From positions 181,520-245,519 of the forward strand of contig NZ_VEFS01000001.1 in NCBI RefSeq assembly GCF_007679045.1: a stretch of DNA of 64,000 bases, read 5' to 3'. The translations under genes were made by a program, and so were the position numbers. Numbering within the stretch: the stretch's first letter is position 1; each line of letters begins with the position of its first letter. Positions 22,188-31,616 of this stretch are shown here, one piece after another. Below the pieces are notes generated by a model, which searched no databases, had not been told where the DNA came from, and saw only the letters and a list, made by a program, of their open reading frames with translations. The stretch is from Microbacterium sp. BH-3-3-3. Its GTDB lineage: Bacteria > Actinomycetota > Actinomycetes > Actinomycetales > Microbacteriaceae.

Positions 22188-23105
22188 TCAGGACGCCGAG
22201 CCGGGACCGTTCCTGCCGAGACCGCGCTGGGCCACGATGAGCTCGGTGTCGGTGCCGGTCTGCCCCGCCGGCTCCGCGGGGGCGACGTTGCCCGCCTTCG
22301 GCGAACGGCGCAGGCCGACCTCGACGCGGTGAGCGGCGAACGACAGGGCGAGGCACATCGCGACGTAGATCACGCTGGCGATCATCGCGGCGGGGATCAG
22401 CGGAGAGCCGTACTCGCCGTTCGAGCCGAGGAGTCGGGCGAAGTACAACAGCTCGGGGTAGGTGATGATGAAGCCGAGCGCGGTGTCCTTCAGGGTGACC
22501 ACCAACTGCGCGATGATCACGGGGAGCATGGCACGGATCGCCTGCGGCAGCAGGATCAGGCGCATGACGCCCGCCTTGCGCAGACCCACCGCGTAACCGG
22601 CCTCACTCTGACCGCGGGGCAGCGACTCGACGCCGGCGCGGATGACCTCCGACAGCACGGAGCCGTTGTAGAGGATCAGCGCGATGACGACGGCCCAGTA
22701 CGACGACATCTTGATGCCGATGACCGGCAGACCGTAGTACAGCAGCAGCATGAAGACGAGCACGGGGACGGCGCGGAGGATCTCGACCACCCAGCCGACG
22801 GGCAGCCGCACCCAGCGGTGGTCGGACATGCGCCCGATGGCCAACACGAAACCGAGGATCAGCGCCCCGACCGCGGCGACGGCGAACGCCGCCAGCGTCG
22901 CGAGCGTCGCCTGGCCGAAGCGCTCCCAGATGGCCGAGTAGGTGAAGACGTTCCACTTCGCGGCGGAGAACTGCCCGGTGTCGATGAACCGCCAGATCAC
23001 GAAGCCGATCACGGCGGCGACGAGCAGCAGGGTGGCGGCGCCGATGATGCGGTTGCGCAGCTGCGCCCGCGGGCCCGGCACGTCGTACAGGACGGAGGAG
23101 CTCAT
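22188..23105 (-). CDS. Amino-acid ABC transporter permease (GluD-type)
   Basis: 305 aa. Five transmembrane segments after a ~25-residue cytoplasmic start; the EAA-type loop that contacts the ATPase is visible (EAGYAVGLRKAGVMRLILLPQAIRAMLP). It belongs to the HisM/GlnP polar-amino-acid permease family. The ATG overlaps the stop of the other permease (ATGA). The C-terminal ~35 residues are a disordered Gly/Ala/Pro tail. By gene order (ATPase, binding protein, two permeases) it matches corynebacterial gluABCD. Confidence 0.88.
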   Translation of the reverse strand: MSSSVLYDVPGPRAQLRNRIIGAATLLLVAAVIGFVIWRFIDTGQFSAAKWNVFTYSAIWERFGQATLATLAAFAVAAVGALILGFVLAIGRMSDHRWVRLPVGWVVEILRAVPVLVFMLLLYYGLPVIGIKMSSYWAVVIALILYNGSVLSEVIRAGVESLPRGQSEAGYAVGLRKAGVMRLILLPQAIRAMLPVIIAQLVVTLKDTALGFIITYPELLYFARLLGSNGEYGSPLIPAAMIASVIYVAMCLALSFAAHRVEVGLRRSPKAGNVAPAEPAGQTGTDTELIVAQRGLGRNGPGSAS

Positions 23106-23752
23106 CGGACGACCTTCCACTTCTTCTCGGCGGCGTTCTGGAGAGCGGCAAGCAGGAGCACGAGGATGACGAACACGACCATCACCAGCAGGATCGTGAC
23201 GAGCTGGTTCTCGCCGTTCTCGCTCATGGTGGCGCGGATGTTGCCGAGGTTGACCACCGAGAAGCCTGCGGCGACGGTGGTGTTCTTGAGCAGGGCGATG
23301 AAGACGCTCATCATCGGGGGGATGACCGAGCGGGTGGCCTGGGGCAGGACGATCAACGACATGACCTGCCCGAATCCGAGGCCGAGGGCACGGGCCGCTT
23401 CGGCCTGACCGACCGGGACGGTGTTGATGCCGGAGCGGATGGTCTCGGCCACGTAGGTGGCCGTGTAGACGCCGAGCCCGCACACGGCCAGCAGCAGGAA
23501 GCTGCCGCGGGGCACGTCGACGAGCAACGGCACGCAGAACGCGAAGAAGAAGAGCACGAGCGTCAGCGGGGTGTTGCGGATCCAGTTGACGTAGACCGCG
23601 CCGACAGCACGCGCGATGGGGACGGGAGACACCCGCATCGCCGCGACGACGAAGCCGAGCACGAGGGCGATGAGTCCGCCGCCCACGAAGAGCACGACGG
23701 TCCCCCACAGCGCCTGTCCCCACAGGTCGGGGTAGTCGAAGATCTGATTCAC
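23102..23752 (-). CDS. Amino-acid ABC transporter permease (GluC-type)
   Basis: 216 aa, five membrane segments, with the EAA loop EAARALGLGFGQVMSLIVLPQATRSVIPP. I chose the GTG at 23752 (protein beginning VNQIFDYPDLWGQ) because the only upstream ATG (23815) lies inside a strong hairpin and adds non-family residues. It pairs with the neighbouring permease to form the membrane channel of a glutamate-type importer. Confidence 0.85.
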   Translation of the reverse strand: MNQIFDYPDLWGQALWGTVVLFVGGGLIALVLGFVVAAMRVSPVPIARAVGAVYVNWIRNTPLTLVLFFFAFCVPLLVDVPRGSFLLLAVCGLGVYTATYVAETIRSGINTVPVGQAEAARALGLGFGQVMSLIVLPQATRSVIPPMMSVFIALLKNTTVAAGFSVVNLGNIRATMSENGENQLVTILLVMVVFVILVLLLAALQNAAEKKWKVVR

Positions 23753-23798
23753 CGGAAGCGGTCCGTTCTGTCGCGGGTCTGTCGCGTGGAGCTCGGGA

Positions 23799-23828
23799 GT
23801 GCGGGCGGCGCGCATGCGCCGCCCGCAC
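23799..23828 (-). terminator. Intercistronic hairpin between the binding protein and permease genes
   Basis: A perfect 13-bp stem (GTGCGGGCGGCGC / GCGCCGCCCGCAC) with a 4-nt loop begins 6 nt after the binding-protein stop. There is no T run, so it probably acts as partial terminator or 3' end stabiliser, keeping the soluble component in excess over the permeases, as in other importer operons. Confidence 0.75.
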
Positions 23829-23834
23829 GGGTGC

Positions 23835-24758
23835 TCAGCTGACGGGGTCGACCGCCGGCTGCTCGCCCTTGACGCCCGAGGCGCCGAGGTTCTTCTCGAA
23901 GATGGCCTCCCAGGTGGATCCTCCGTCGGTGAACATCGTGTTCACGAACTCCTGGAAAGCGGTGTCGCCCTTGGCGATGCCGACGCCGTAGCGCTCCTCG
24001 CTGAAGGGCTCGCCCGCGATCTTGAGGTTGTCGGGGTCCTGAGCGGCGTAGCCGAGGAGGATCGCCTCGTCGGTGGTCACCGCGTCGACCTCGCCGTTCT
24101 TGAGCTTCTCGACGCACTGCGAGTAGGTGTCGAACTCGACGACCTTCGCGGGAGTCTGCTCGCGGATGCGCTGGATCGGCGTCGAACCCGTCACCGAGCA
24201 CACGGTGGTCTCGGCCGTGAGCGAGTCCTTGCCGGTGATCGTGTCGTCATCGGCGGCGACCAGCAGGCCCTGACCGGTGAGGAAGTAGGGGCCGGCGAAG
24301 GAGATCTGCTCTTTGCGCTTGTCGGTGATCGAGTAGGTGCCGACGTAGTAGTCGATGTCACCGTTGATGAGGGCCTGCTCGCGGTTGGCCGAGGCGATGG
24401 CCTTGTACTCCACCTTCGACTCGTCCGCCGGGTCGAAACCGAGCGATGCGGCGATCCAACGCGCGACGTCGACGTCGAAGCCCTTGCGCTCGCCCGTCAC
24501 CGGGTCGAGGTAGCCGAGGCCGGGCTGGTCTTCCTTCACACCGACGACGACCTTGCCGGCCGACTCGATCTTGGTGAAGGTGGGGCTGTTCTCGATCGTG
24601 ACGTCGGTGGCGACCGCGCCGTACACCGGTGCGTCGCTGCCGCCGTCGGAGGCACCGTCACCGGGTGCTGCGCCCGGGGTGCCGCTGTTGCAGGCCGTCA
24701 GAGCCAGAAGGCCGGCGGCGATGATGCTCGCGCCGGCGAGAAAACGTGTCTTACGCAT
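23835..24758 (-). CDS. Glutamate/amino-acid ABC transporter substrate-binding lipoprotein
   Basis: 307 aa. The lipoprotein signal peptide ends LTAC (lipobox Cys at residue ~23), followed by a Gly/Ser/Asp linker and a type II periplasmic-binding (SBP_bac_3) domain: VVVGVKEDQPGLGYLDPVTGERKGFDVDVARWIA, SFAGPYFLTGQGLLV, and a VEKLKNGEVDAVTTDEAILLG hinge. Two Cys (TTVCSVTG and YSQCVEKL) could form the disulfide seen in GluB homologues. Anchored outside the membrane, it delivers substrate to the two permeases. Glutamate is the best guess; other acidic or polar amino acids are possible. Confidence 0.88.
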   Translation of the reverse strand: MRKTRFLAGASIIAAGLLALTACNSGTPGAAPGDGASDGGSDAPVYGAVATDVTIENSPTFTKIESAGKVVVGVKEDQPGLGYLDPVTGERKGFDVDVARWIAASLGFDPADESKVEYKAIASANREQALINGDIDYYVGTYSITDKRKEQISFAGPYFLTGQGLLVAADDDTITGKDSLTAETTVCSVTGSTPIQRIREQTPAKVVEFDTYSQCVEKLKNGEVDAVTTDEAILLGYAAQDPDNLKIAGEPFSEERYGVGIAKGDTAFQEFVNTMFTDGGSTWEAIFEKNLGASGVKGEQPAVDPVS

Positions 24759-24891
24759 GTGATGTCTCCTTGGTTACGTGTGCTGTGCGGATGAAAGGTC
24801 TGGGGTGACGGCGCGCGAAAGGAACCGGGGGAACGGTCGATCGGCTTTCGGCGGAAGAACCTCCTCGTTCGACGCCGTCATGAGGAACGCG

Positions 24892-25653
24892 TCAGTGCGT
24901 GATGAGCTTCGAGAGGAAGTCCTTCGCGCGATCCGACTCGGGTTGGGTGAAGAATTTCTCGGGGGTCGCCTGCTCGACGATCTGCCCGTCGGCCATGAAC
25001 ACCACGCGGTTCGCGGCCTTGCGGGCGAAGCCCATCTCGTGGGTGACGACGATCATCGTCATGCCCTCGCTGGCGAGGCCGACCATCACGTCGAGCACCT
25101 CGTTGATCATCTCGGGGTCGAGCGCGGAGGTCGGCTCGTCGAAGAGCATGACCTTGGGCTTCATCGCGAGCGCCCGGGCGATCGCCACGCGCTGCTGCTG
25201 ACCACCCGAGAGCTGGGCGGGCAGCTTGTCGGCCTGATGCCCGACGCCCACGCGCTCCAGGAGCGCCCGGGCCTCCTTCTCGGCATCCGCCTTCTTCATC
25301 TTGCGAACCTTGATGGGGCCGAGCGTGACGTTCTCGAGGATCGTCAGGTGCGCGAAGAGGTTGAACGACTGGAACACCATGCCGACATCGGCACGCAGTT
25401 CGGCCAGGCCCTTCCCCTCTTTGGGAAGCTCCTTGCCGTCGATGGTGATCGAGCCGCTCGTGATGGTCTCGAGACGGTTGATGGTGCGGCACAAGGTCGA
25501 CTTGCCCGAACCGGAAGGACCGATGACCACGACGACTTCGCCGCGGTCGACGGTGAGGTCGATGTCTTTCAGGGCCTGGAACTGCCCGTAGTGCTTCTGC
25601 ACGTCGGAGACGACGACCAGGGGCTCGGAGCTCGCCGGGGGTACGGATGCCAT
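24892..25653 (-). CDS. Amino-acid ABC transporter ATP-binding protein (GluA-type)
   Basis: 253 aa. Walker [11 protein letters not shown] (~residue 44), Q-loop MVFQSFNLF (~94), signature [15 protein letters not shown] (~147), Walker [15 protein letters not shown] (~170) and H-loop VTHEM are all intact. It energises the two downstream permeases. TAGGGT (25660-25665) lies 6 nt before the ATG, so this first gene of the operon looks leaderless. A 133-nt gap separates it from the binding-protein gene, which may have its own promoter or RBS region. Confidence 0.92.
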   Translation of the reverse strand: MASVPPASSEPLVVVSDVQKHYGQFQALKDIDLTVDRGEVVVVIGPSGSGKSTLCRTINRLETITSGSITIDGKELPKEGKGLAELRADVGMVFQSFNLFAHLTILENVTLGPIKVRKMKKADAEKEARALLERVGVGHQADKLPAQLSGGQQQRVAIARALAMKPKVMLFDEPTSALDPEMINEVLDVMVGLASEGMTMIVVTHEMGFARKAANRVVFMADGQIVEQATPEKFFTQPESDRAKDFLSKLITH

Positions 25654-25727
25654 GTGTTCACCCTATGAGGGGGAAGGGTGGCCGACCACATTCCCGCGCA
25701 CGCCTTAACCGTTCTGTAACAGCCGCC

Positions 25728-26525
25728 TCAACCCGCGCGCTGCGCGAAAGCGGTCTCGTACAGGCACACGCTGGCCGCCGTGGCGAGGTTCAGCGACTCC
25801 GCCCGACCGTAGATCGGCAGGCGCAGCGAGAGGTCGGCGTGAGCCAGCGCCGTCTCGTCGAGGCCGCGCGCCTCGTTGCCGAACAACCACGCCGTCGGCT
25901 CCGCGAGGAGCTCGCGAGACGCCAGGAAATCCGCGCCGTCGACGTCGGCCGCGACCACGCGGAGTCCGGCCTCGTGCACGCGCTCCACGACGTCGGCCAA
26001 CTCGAGATCGACGGCGATCGGCACGTGGAAGAGCGAGCCGGTCGTCGAGCGCACGACCTTCGGATTGTAGGGGTCGACCGTGCGGCCGGTGAGGATCACG
26101 GCATCCGCCCCCGCCGCATCGGCGGCCCGGATGATCGTGCCGAGGTTGCCCGGATCGCGGACCTCCTCGCAGATCGCGATCAGACGCGGGCGGCCCGCCA
26201 GCAGGTCTTTCAGCGCCGTCGGCGCCTGACGCGCCACCGCGACGATGCCCTGCGGGGTGACGGTGTCGGCCATCGCGTCGAGGACCGCCTCGGTCGTGTA
26301 CTGCAGGTCGACGTCGGCGCGCTCGGCCAGCTCGCGAACATCGGCGTGCTTCTCGAGCGCCGTGGGCGTCGCGTACAGCTCGAGCACCGTGTCGGGCGCC
26401 CATTCGAGCGCCTCACGGGCGGCCTGCGGACCCTCGAGCAGGAAGAGACCGGTCTCTTGACGGGCGGCGCGCTTGCTGAGCTTGGCCACGGCGCGCACCC
26501 GCGGCGAACGGGGGTTCTCGAGCAC
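25728..26525 (-). CDS. SpoU/TrmH-family RNA 2'-O-methyltransferase
   Basis: 265 aa. An N-terminal substrate-binding domain ([14 protein letters not shown]) precedes the SPOUT methyltransferase fold with its three motifs: [20 protein letters not shown] (motif 1), [10 protein letters not shown] (motif 2) and [24 protein letters not shown] (motif 3, the knot and SAM site). It probably methylates a ribose in rRNA. The usual actinobacterial position is beside rplT, as here. I chose the GTG giving [13 protein letters not shown]; an ATG 27 nt upstream is possible. Confidence 0.88.
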   Translation of the reverse strand: MLENPRSPRVRAVAKLSKRAARQETGLFLLEGPQAAREALEWAPDTVLELYATPTALEKHADVRELAERADVDLQYTTEAVLDAMADTVTPQGIVAVARQAPTALKDLLAGRPRLIAICEEVRDPGNLGTIIRAADAAGADAVILTGRTVDPYNPKVVRSTTGSLFHVPIAVDLELADVVERVHEAGLRVVAADVDGADFLASRELLAEPTAWLFGNEARGLDETALAHADLSLRLPIYGRAESLNLATAASVCLYETAFAQRAG

Positions 26526-26579
26526 GGACTCAGTGTATGACGCCGACGGCATGCGAACCGGGAGGCCGCGCAGGAACAG

Positions 26580-26615
26580 CGAAACGGGCGCCCTCCGAAG
26601 AGGACGCCCGTTTCG
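26580..26615 (-). terminator. Terminator hairpin after rplT
   Basis: On the minus strand CGAAACGGGCG ... CGCCCGTTTCG pairs for 11 bp, continues with an imperfect CCTC/GAGG helix and closes on a TTCG tetraloop. It lies 14 nt past the rplT stop. A U tract is absent, as is common in high-GC actinobacteria. Confidence 0.8.
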
Positions 26616-26628
26616 TGGAAGGCGTGTC

Positions 26629-27012
26629 TTACGCGGTCTTCGCGGCGTTGACGTCGCTGGGCAGCGCAGCCTTCGCCGTGGCGACGAGCGAGGCGAACAC
26701 GGCCGGCTCGTTGACCGCGAGCTCGGCGAGCATGCGACGGTCGACCTGCACACCCGCGAGGCCGAGGCCCTGGATGAAGCGGTTGTACGTCATGCCGTTG
26801 GCGCGCGATGCGGCGTTGATGCGCTGGATCCACAGACGACGGAAGTCGCCCTTGCGCTTGCGACGGTCACGGTACGCGTAGACCAGGGAGTGGGTGACCT
26901 GCTCCTTGGCCTTGCGGTACAGGCGCGAACGCTGACCGCGGTAACCGGACGCGCGCTCGAGGATGACGCGACGCTTCTTGTGGGCGTTTACTGCCCGCTT
27001 GACTCTAGCCAT
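26629..27012 (-). CDS. rplT: Ribosomal protein bL20
   Basis: 127 aa. The N-terminal RNA-binding tail ([15 protein letters not shown]...) and the conserved [30 protein letters not shown] and YNRFIQGL blocks are diagnostic. Assembles early onto 23S rRNA. Last gene of infC-rpmI-rplT, 29 nt after rpmI, followed by a strong hairpin. Confidence 0.98.
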   Translation of the reverse strand: MARVKRAVNAHKKRRVILERASGYRGQRSRLYRKAKEQVTHSLVYAYRDRRKRKGDFRRLWIQRINAASRANGMTYNRFIQGLGLAGVQVDRRMLAELAVNEPAVFASLVATAKAALPSDVNAAKTA

Positions 27013-27041
27013 TTCTGTTCTTTCCTAACGTGCGTCGGCGC

Positions 27042-27236
27042 TCAGAGGCCGAGGAGCTTCTTGGCGACCTTGGAGTCACCCTTGGCCAGGACCTGCTCCT
27101 GGTTCAGGCGACGGGTGCGCTTGGAGGCCTTGCCCTCGAGGTTGTGGCGCATGCCGGCCTGCTGCTTCATGAGCTTGCCGCTACCGGTGAGCTTGAAGCG
27201 CTTCTTGGCGCCCGAGTGGGTCTTCTGCTTCGGCAT
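27042..27236 (-). CDS. rpmI: Ribosomal protein bL35
   Basis: 64 aa, [21 protein letters not shown] then KRTRRLNQE, matching bL35 over the full length. Part of infC-rpmI-rplT. The ribosome-binding region GGAAGACAG precedes the ATG. Confidence 0.98.
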   Translation of the reverse strand: MPKQKTHSGAKKRFKLTGSGKLMKQQAGMRHNLEGKASKRTRRLNQEQVLAKGDSKVAKKLLGL

Positions 27237-27283
27237 CTGTCTTCCTTCGTTGGGGTTCCCGGCGGAGCGGGAGTCGGGGAGCT

Positions 27284-27928
27284 TTACTCGGCGGACGCCG
27301 GGGCAGCTTCGTCTGTGGGTGCCGAATCGCCTCGAGCGGCACTTCGCGCGGCTTCACGGTTCGCCGTGCGCTGCGCGTTCTGCTCGGTCTTGACCTCGGA
27401 CTTGTTCTTGTGAGGAGCCACCACCATCACCATGTTGCGGCCGTCGATCGTGGGGTTCGACTCGACGGTGCCGAACTCGGCGACGTCTTCGGCGAACTTG
27501 CGGAGCAGACGGACACCCTGCTCGGGACGCGACTGCTCGCGACCGCGGAACAGGATCATGGCCTTCACCTTGTCGCCCGCCTGGAGGAAGCCCTCGGCGC
27601 GCTTGAGCTTGGTGATGTAGTCGTGAGCCTCGATCTTCAGACGGAACCGCACCTCTTTGAGCACGGTGTTCGCCTGGTTACGACGCGTTTCCTTGGCCTT
27701 CTGAGCGGCCTCGTACTTGAACTTGCCGTAATCCATGATCTTGACCACGGGCGGCTTCGAGCTCGGCGCAACCTCGACCAAGTCGAGGTCCGCTTCCTGG
27801 GCCAGGCGCAGCGCAGCTTCGATTCGGACGATGCCGACCTGCTCGCCGTTGGGTCCGACGAGACGGACCTCCGGGACTCGGATGCGCTCGTTGGTGCGGG
27901 GATCGCTGATGCGGAACTCCTCTTTCAT
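27284..27928 (-). CDS. infC: Translation initiation factor IF-3
   Basis: Binds the 30S subunit and proofreads initiation. The N-terminal domain ([24 protein letters not shown]), linker ([16 protein letters not shown]) and C-terminal domain ([22 protein letters not shown]) are complete; a Lys/Ala-rich extension of ~30 residues follows. The given start is the ATG at 27928 (214 aa). An alternative is the AUC at 27910 (family start ISDPRTN): GAGGAG sits 6 nt before it, a textbook Shine-Dalgarno distance, whereas the ATG has none. Rare start codons are the basis of IF-3 autoregulation in other bacteria. Confidence 0.95.
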   Translation of the reverse strand: MKEEFRISDPRTNERIRVPEVRLVGPNGEQVGIVRIEAALRLAQEADLDLVEVAPSSKPPVVKIMDYGKFKYEAAQKAKETRRNQANTVLKEVRFRLKIEAHDYITKLKRAEGFLQAGDKVKAMILFRGREQSRPEQGVRLLRKFAEDVAEFGTVESNPTIDGRNMVMVVAPHKNKSEVKTEQNAQRTANREAARSAARGDSAPTDEAAPASAE

Positions 27929-28135
27929 ACGGGTGGTGGCCGCCGCGATCCGTCGGAATCGCGGGCGAAGAGGAGAGACACGCCACCCGGCACGGTGCTT
28001 TCGGCACCGGCTTCTGCACCCAGGCAACCCCGTGGAACACGGAGCGGAGTGCGGGAACCCGGTAGCCTGGAGCGGCAAGCGCGGGTGGGATGTGATCCTC
28101 TTTCGTACGGAGTGAAACACTCCGAAGCCCGCCAT
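27929..28135 (-). promoter_or_regulatory. Structured infC leader
   Basis: About 200 nt of untranslated sequence between a TAGACT box (28136-28141) and infC. It contains two clear hairpins, GGAGTG-TTT-CACTCC (about 28107-28121) and GGTGC-CGAAA-GCACC (about 27990-28010). Leader control of infC operons by L20 or by attenuation is known in other bacteria; no specific Rfam class is recognised here, so a regulatory role is inference. Confidence 0.5.
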
Positions 28136-28141
28136 AGTCTA
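28135..28141. promoter_or_regulatory. Overlapping divergent -10 boxes of infC and the DUF1844 gene
   Basis: The sequence ATAGTCTAG reads TAGTCT (28135-28140) toward the DUF1844 gene and TAGACT (28141-28136) toward infC. If both are used, the two promoters share one melting site and cannot fire simultaneously. Confidence 0.4.
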
Positions 28142-28155
28142 GCAGAGAGAACCCC

Positions 28156-28581
28156 GTGACCACGATTCCCCCCGACATGCCCACCGAAGACCACTCCGCG
28201 CACCGCCACGGAGCAGGAGACGAGCGTCTGGCCCGCTGGGAGGAACAGGAGCGCGCGGCGTCCTCCGCCACCCGCGACATCGCCGACGTCCCTGCCGTCG
28301 AGGTCATCACCACGGCCGCCGTCCACCTCATGAGCGCTGCCGCCGTCAAGACCGGCCTGGCCGACGACCCGGGCCAGCAGCTCGACCTCGACGAAGCCCG
28401 CAAGCTCATCAACGCCCTGGCCGGACTCATCACCGCCGGCGCCCCCGAGATCAGCGACATGCACGCGCGCTCGCTGCGCGACGGCCTACGCTCCCTGCAA
28501 CTCGCGTTCCGCGAGGCGTCGACGATCCAGGACCCCATTGGCAAGGGGCCGGGCGAGAAGTGGACGGGTCCCGTCACGTAA
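28156..28581 (+). CDS. DUF1844 domain protein
   Basis: 141 aa from a GTG start. The core [21 protein letters not shown] (~residues 49-69) and [17 protein letters not shown] (~75-95) is the DUF1844 signature. An acidic, His-rich N-terminus precedes it. Function unknown; in actinobacteria it commonly lies divergent from infC, as here, which suggests some link to translation (inference). Followed by a 64-nt hairpin. Confidence 0.85.
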   Translation: MTTIPPDMPTEDHSAHRHGAGDERLARWEEQERAASSATRDIADVPAVEVITTAAVHLMSAAAVKTGLADDPGQQLDLDEARKLINALAGLITAGAPEISDMHARSLRDGLRSLQLAFREASTIQDPIGKGPGEKWTGPVT

Positions 28582-28610
28582 TTCCGTCGTTCTGGGGGTA
28601 CCGGGCTCCG

Positions 28611-28674
28611 TGATGCCCCCTTCCCAAGGCAAGAGCGGGGCCCCTTCCCCGATTGCCCTGGGGAGGGGGCATCA
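28611..28674 (+). terminator. 64-nt nested hairpin downstream of the DUF1844 gene
   Basis: Outer arms 28611-28625 and 28660-28674 pair over 15 positions (one G-T). Inside, GGCAA/TTGCC (28628-28632 with 28653-28657) and GGGG/CCCC pair again, so almost the whole element folds. It begins 29 nt after the stop. It most likely terminates or stabilises the DUF1844 mRNA, but its size and perfection also fit a small non-autonomous element. Confidence 0.65.
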
Positions 28675-28739
28675 CTGCGCCCTGCCCTCCGCAGGCCGCC
28701 CTCTTCCGTGCCACCCGCGGGGGTATGACGGCGGTGGGA

Positions 28740-28764
28740 GGTCCCTGAGCCTGTCGAAGGGACC
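28740..28764. repeat. REP-like palindrome, single copy
   Basis: GGTCCCTGAGCCTGTCGAAG followed by GGACC, the same element as at the left edge, near 1.4 kb and inside pheT. It sits 14 nt after the end of the sseB-like gene. The outer bases GGTCCCT/AGGGACC make it a near-perfect palindrome. Confidence 0.9.
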
Positions 28765-28777
28765 GGGACCCGAGCGA

Positions 28778-29578
28778 TCAGGCCTCGCTGCTGCGGTGGA
28801 GCTTGACCGTCAGGGAATCCACGAGGACGGCGATGCGATCATCGGCCGCCCACCGGCGCGCGAGGCGTGCGAGCACGGCATCCAATTCCTCCTGCTCGAG
28901 CCCCGACATCAGCTGAAGGTGCACGACGAGTTCCGGTCCGCGCAGGCGCCCCGAGGGATCGCCCGACTCCACCGCGAGGTCGAGCACAGCCAGTTCGCCC
29001 GAGATGCTCTCGTGCAGACCCGTGAAGATGGTCGGCGACGTGTGCGCCGGCTCCCACGACTCTCCTTGGGCGATGGCCCACACCGCCGGTCGACGCAGAA
29101 TGAACTCCGTCTCGGACGCCGGATCGATCACGATGAGCTCGGTGTCTTCGGATGCCGCGGCGAGAGCCGTGCGCCGACCGTCCGCCGGCACGGGGCGGGC
29201 CTTGGCGTCCCAGGTCTGCAGCGCCGTCACCGAGGTGAACACGGGGAGCACCTTGCGACCGTCGGGAGCGGCGACCGTGACGATCGAGAGCTCCTGCGTC
29301 TTGTCGACCTCGAGGCCGTGCGCGCCGACACCGTGATCGCCCTTCTCGGCGACCAGCGGGATCAGCAGACGCGCCGTGCGGTAGGCGTCGACGATGGCGC
29401 GTGCATCGCCCTCGCCCGCGCGGAACGCGAGAAGAGCGGCCAGCAGCGCCGGGTCGGCGGATCCGTCGTCACCTGAGTGCGGGTTCGACTCGAATCGGCG
29501 GCCCTCCCACGGGACGCCGGCGGAATCCGCGTAGGCGCCGTGAGCGTGGTCGTGCGGATCGTCAGTGTCCGGCGACAT
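28778..29578 (-). CDS. SseB family protein
   Basis: 266 aa. The SseB N-terminal domain core is visible: [51 protein letters not shown] and [26 protein letters not shown]. SseB proteins are associated with serine metabolism or secretion in enterobacteria, but the role of actinobacterial members is unknown. The last ~80 residues form a second alpha/beta part. The ATG overlaps the hisA end by 17 nt, so it is cotranscribed with hisA, its usual neighbour in this group. Confidence 0.8.
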   Translation of the reverse strand: MSPDTDDPHDHAHGAYADSAGVPWEGRRFESNPHSGDDGSADPALLAALLAFRAGEGDARAIVDAYRTARLLIPLVAEKGDHGVGAHGLEVDKTQELSIVTVAAPDGRKVLPVFTSVTALQTWDAKARPVPADGRRTALAAASEDTELIVIDPASETEFILRRPAVWAIAQGESWEPAHTSPTIFTGLHESISGELAVLDLAVESGDPSGRLRGPELVVHLQLMSGLEQEELDAVLARLARRWAADDRIAVLVDSLTVKLHRSSEA

Positions 29579-30308
29579 CCAGCGCCTCAGCGAGGGTGAA
29601 CTGCCCCGCGTAGAGAGCCTTGCCGACGATCGCGCCCTCGACGCCGAGCGGCACCAGCTCCCGCAGCGCGGCGATGTCGTCGAGGCTCGAGACGCCACCC
29701 GAGGCGACGATCGGCTTGGGCGTGCGCTGGGTCATCTCGCGCAGCAGTTCGATGTTCGGGCCGCGCAGCGTGCCGTCCTTGGTCACGTCGGTGACGACAT
29801 AGCGGCTGCATCCGGCGTCTTCGAGGCGCTGGAGCACGGTCCACAGGTCGCCGCCGTCACGGGTCCACCCGCGTGCGGCCAGCGTGGTGCCGCGCACGTC
29901 GAGGCCGACCGCGATCGCCTCGCCGTAGCGGTTGATGACGTCGGCCGCCCACTCGGGGTTCTCGAGAGCTGCCGTACCGAGGTTGATGCGGCTCGCACCG
30001 CTCTCGAGAGCGGCTTCGAGCGAACGGTCGTCGCGGATGCCGCCGGAGAGCTCGACCTGCACACCCTTGACCTGCTTGATGACCTTGCGCATGACGCTCG
30101 CGTTGCTGCCGCGACCGAAGGCTGCGTCGAGATCGACCAGGTGGATCCACTGGGCACCCTGGCGAGCGAAGTCGGCGGCGGCGTCGACGGGGTCGCCGTA
30201 GCTGGTCTCGGTACCGGCCTCACCCTGGGTCAGACGGACGGCCTTGCCGTCGGCGACGTCGACCGCGGGAAGCAGCACAAGTTCGGGCGTGGACGCGAAA
30301 TCGTTCAT
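29562..30308 (-). CDS. hisA: Phosphoribosyl isomerase (HisA, probably bifunctional PriA)
   Basis: 248-aa TIM barrel. It isomerises ProFAR in histidine synthesis; in actinobacteria the same enzyme usually also does the TrpF reaction (PriA). Visible: [19 protein letters not shown] with the first catalytic Asp, [20 protein letters not shown], and [15 protein letters not shown] with the second Asp, then GVSSLDDI phosphate loop. No trpF was seen in the window. Separated from hisH by 46 nt. Bifunctionality is family knowledge, not visible directly. Confidence 0.93.
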   Translation of the reverse strand: MNDFASTPELVLLPAVDVADGKAVRLTQGEAGTETSYGDPVDAAADFARQGAQWIHLVDLDAAFGRGSNASVMRKVIKQVKGVQVELSGGIRDDRSLEAALESGASRINLGTAALENPEWAADVINRYGEAIAVGLDVRGTTLAARGWTRDGGDLWTVLQRLEDAGCSRYVVTDVTKDGTLRGPNIELLREMTQRTPKPIVASGGVSSLDDIAALRELVPLGVEGAIVGKALYAGQFTLAEALDVAGH

Positions 30309-30354
30309 GGCTCCTCGCACCCTTCGGCGCATCTCGCCGAGCCGGGGCACGAGG

Positions 30355-31005
30355 TCACACAGTAGTCGCGCGCAGGCCGCCGATCCAATTGGACAGCAAG
30401 CGGATGCCGGCTTCTCCCGACTTCTCGGGGTGGAACTGCGTCGCGGCCAGCGGCCCGTTCTCGACGGCGGCGATGAACGGCGCACCGTAGGTGCACCACG
30501 TGACCGAGGGCTGAGGGAAGGGCGGGGTGACCTCCAGCGACCACTCCTGCGCGGCGTAGGAGTGCACGAAATAGAAGCGCTCGTTCTCGATGCCCTCGAA
30601 CAGGCGCGAGCCCTCTCCGGCGGTGACGGTGTTCCAACCCATGTGCGGCAGGACCGGTGCGGCGAGCTCGCCGACGGTGCCGGGCCACTCCCCCAGACCC
30701 GGGGTGTCGGTGCCGCGCTCGATCCCGCGCTCGAACATCACCTGCATACCGACGCAGATGCCGAGCACAGGCCGACCTCCCGCGAGGCGTCGGTCGATGA
30801 TCTCGCCGCCGCGGCTGGCGTTGAGCGCGCCCATGACGGCGCTGAACGCACCGACTCCCGGCACGAGCAGTCCATCGGCGTCGAGAAGGAGCGAACGGTC
30901 GGAGGTCAGGCGGGCGTCCGCCCCAGCCTCGACCAGCGCCTTGACCGCCGAGTGGACGTTGCCCGACCCGTAATCGAGGACCGCGACGACGGGCTTCGAG
31001 GTCAC
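30355..31005 (-). CDS. hisH: Imidazole glycerol phosphate synthase, glutaminase subunit
   Basis: 216-aa class I glutamine amidotransferase feeding ammonia to HisF. The nucleophile Cys is in [13 protein letters not shown] (~residue 83) and the catalytic His/Glu pair in [10 protein letters not shown] (~residue 197). The ATG overlaps the hisB stop (ATGA). hisF is not within the window. Confidence 0.96.
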   Translation of the reverse strand: MTSKPVVAVLDYGSGNVHSAVKALVEAGADARLTSDRSLLLDADGLLVPGVGAFSAVMGALNASRGGEIIDRRLAGGRPVLGICVGMQVMFERGIERGTDTPGLGEWPGTVGELAAPVLPHMGWNTVTAGEGSRLFEGIENERFYFVHSYAAQEWSLEVTPPFPQPSVTWCTYGAPFIAAVENGPLAATQFHPEKSGEAGIRLLSNWIGGLRATTV

Positions 31006-31616
31006 AACGCTCCCTTGGTGCTGGGGATGCCGTCGACCAGGGGGTCGAGGGCCTTCGCCTGACGGAAGGCGCGGGCGAGCGCCTTGTACTCGGCCTCGGC
31101 GATGTGGTGGGGGTCGCGTCCGCCCAGGACGCGCACGTGCACCGTCAGACCGGCGTGGATCGAGATCGCCTCGAACGAGTGCCGCACGAGCGATCCGGTG
31201 AAGTGACCGCCGATGAGGTGGTGCTCGAACCCGACGGGCTCCCCGGTGTGCACGAGGTAGGGACGCCCGCTGATGTCGACGACGGCCTGCGCGAGCGCCT
31301 CGTCGAGGGGGACGAGGGCGTCGCCGTACCGCGCGATGCCCGACTTGTCGCCGAGCGCCTGACGGATGGCCTGACCGAGCACGATCGAGGTGTCTTCGAC
31401 GGTGTGGTGGGCGTCGATGTGGGTGTCGCCGGTCGAGCGGACGCGCAGGTCGGTGAGCGAGTGCTTCGCGAACGCCGTGAGCATGTGGTCGAAGAACGGC
31501 ACGCTCGTGGAGATGTCGCTGGTGCCGCGGCCGTCGAGGTCGAGCTCGAGTTCGACGCGGGACTCGCTCGTCTCGCGGGTGATCGAGGCGGTGCGGGGCG
31601 AGGCGGGACCGGTCAT
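31002..31616 (-). CDS. hisB: Imidazoleglycerol-phosphate dehydratase
   Basis: 204 aa, monofunctional form. Metal-binding repeats are clear: [27 protein letters not shown] and [16 protein letters not shown]. Converts IGP to imidazole acetol phosphate. The ATG overlaps the hisC stop (ATGA). A TAGGAT box lies 7 nt upstream of the ATG, inside hisC, and could be an internal promoter. Confidence 0.96.
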   Translation of the reverse strand: MTGPASPRTASITRETSESRVELELDLDGRGTSDISTSVPFFDHMLTAFAKHSLTDLRVRSTGDTHIDAHHTVEDTSIVLGQAIRQALGDKSGIARYGDALVPLDEALAQAVVDISGRPYLVHTGEPVGFEHHLIGGHFTGSLVRHSFEAISIHAGLTVHVRVLGGRDPHHIAEAEYKALARAFRQAKALDPLVDGIPSTKGAL

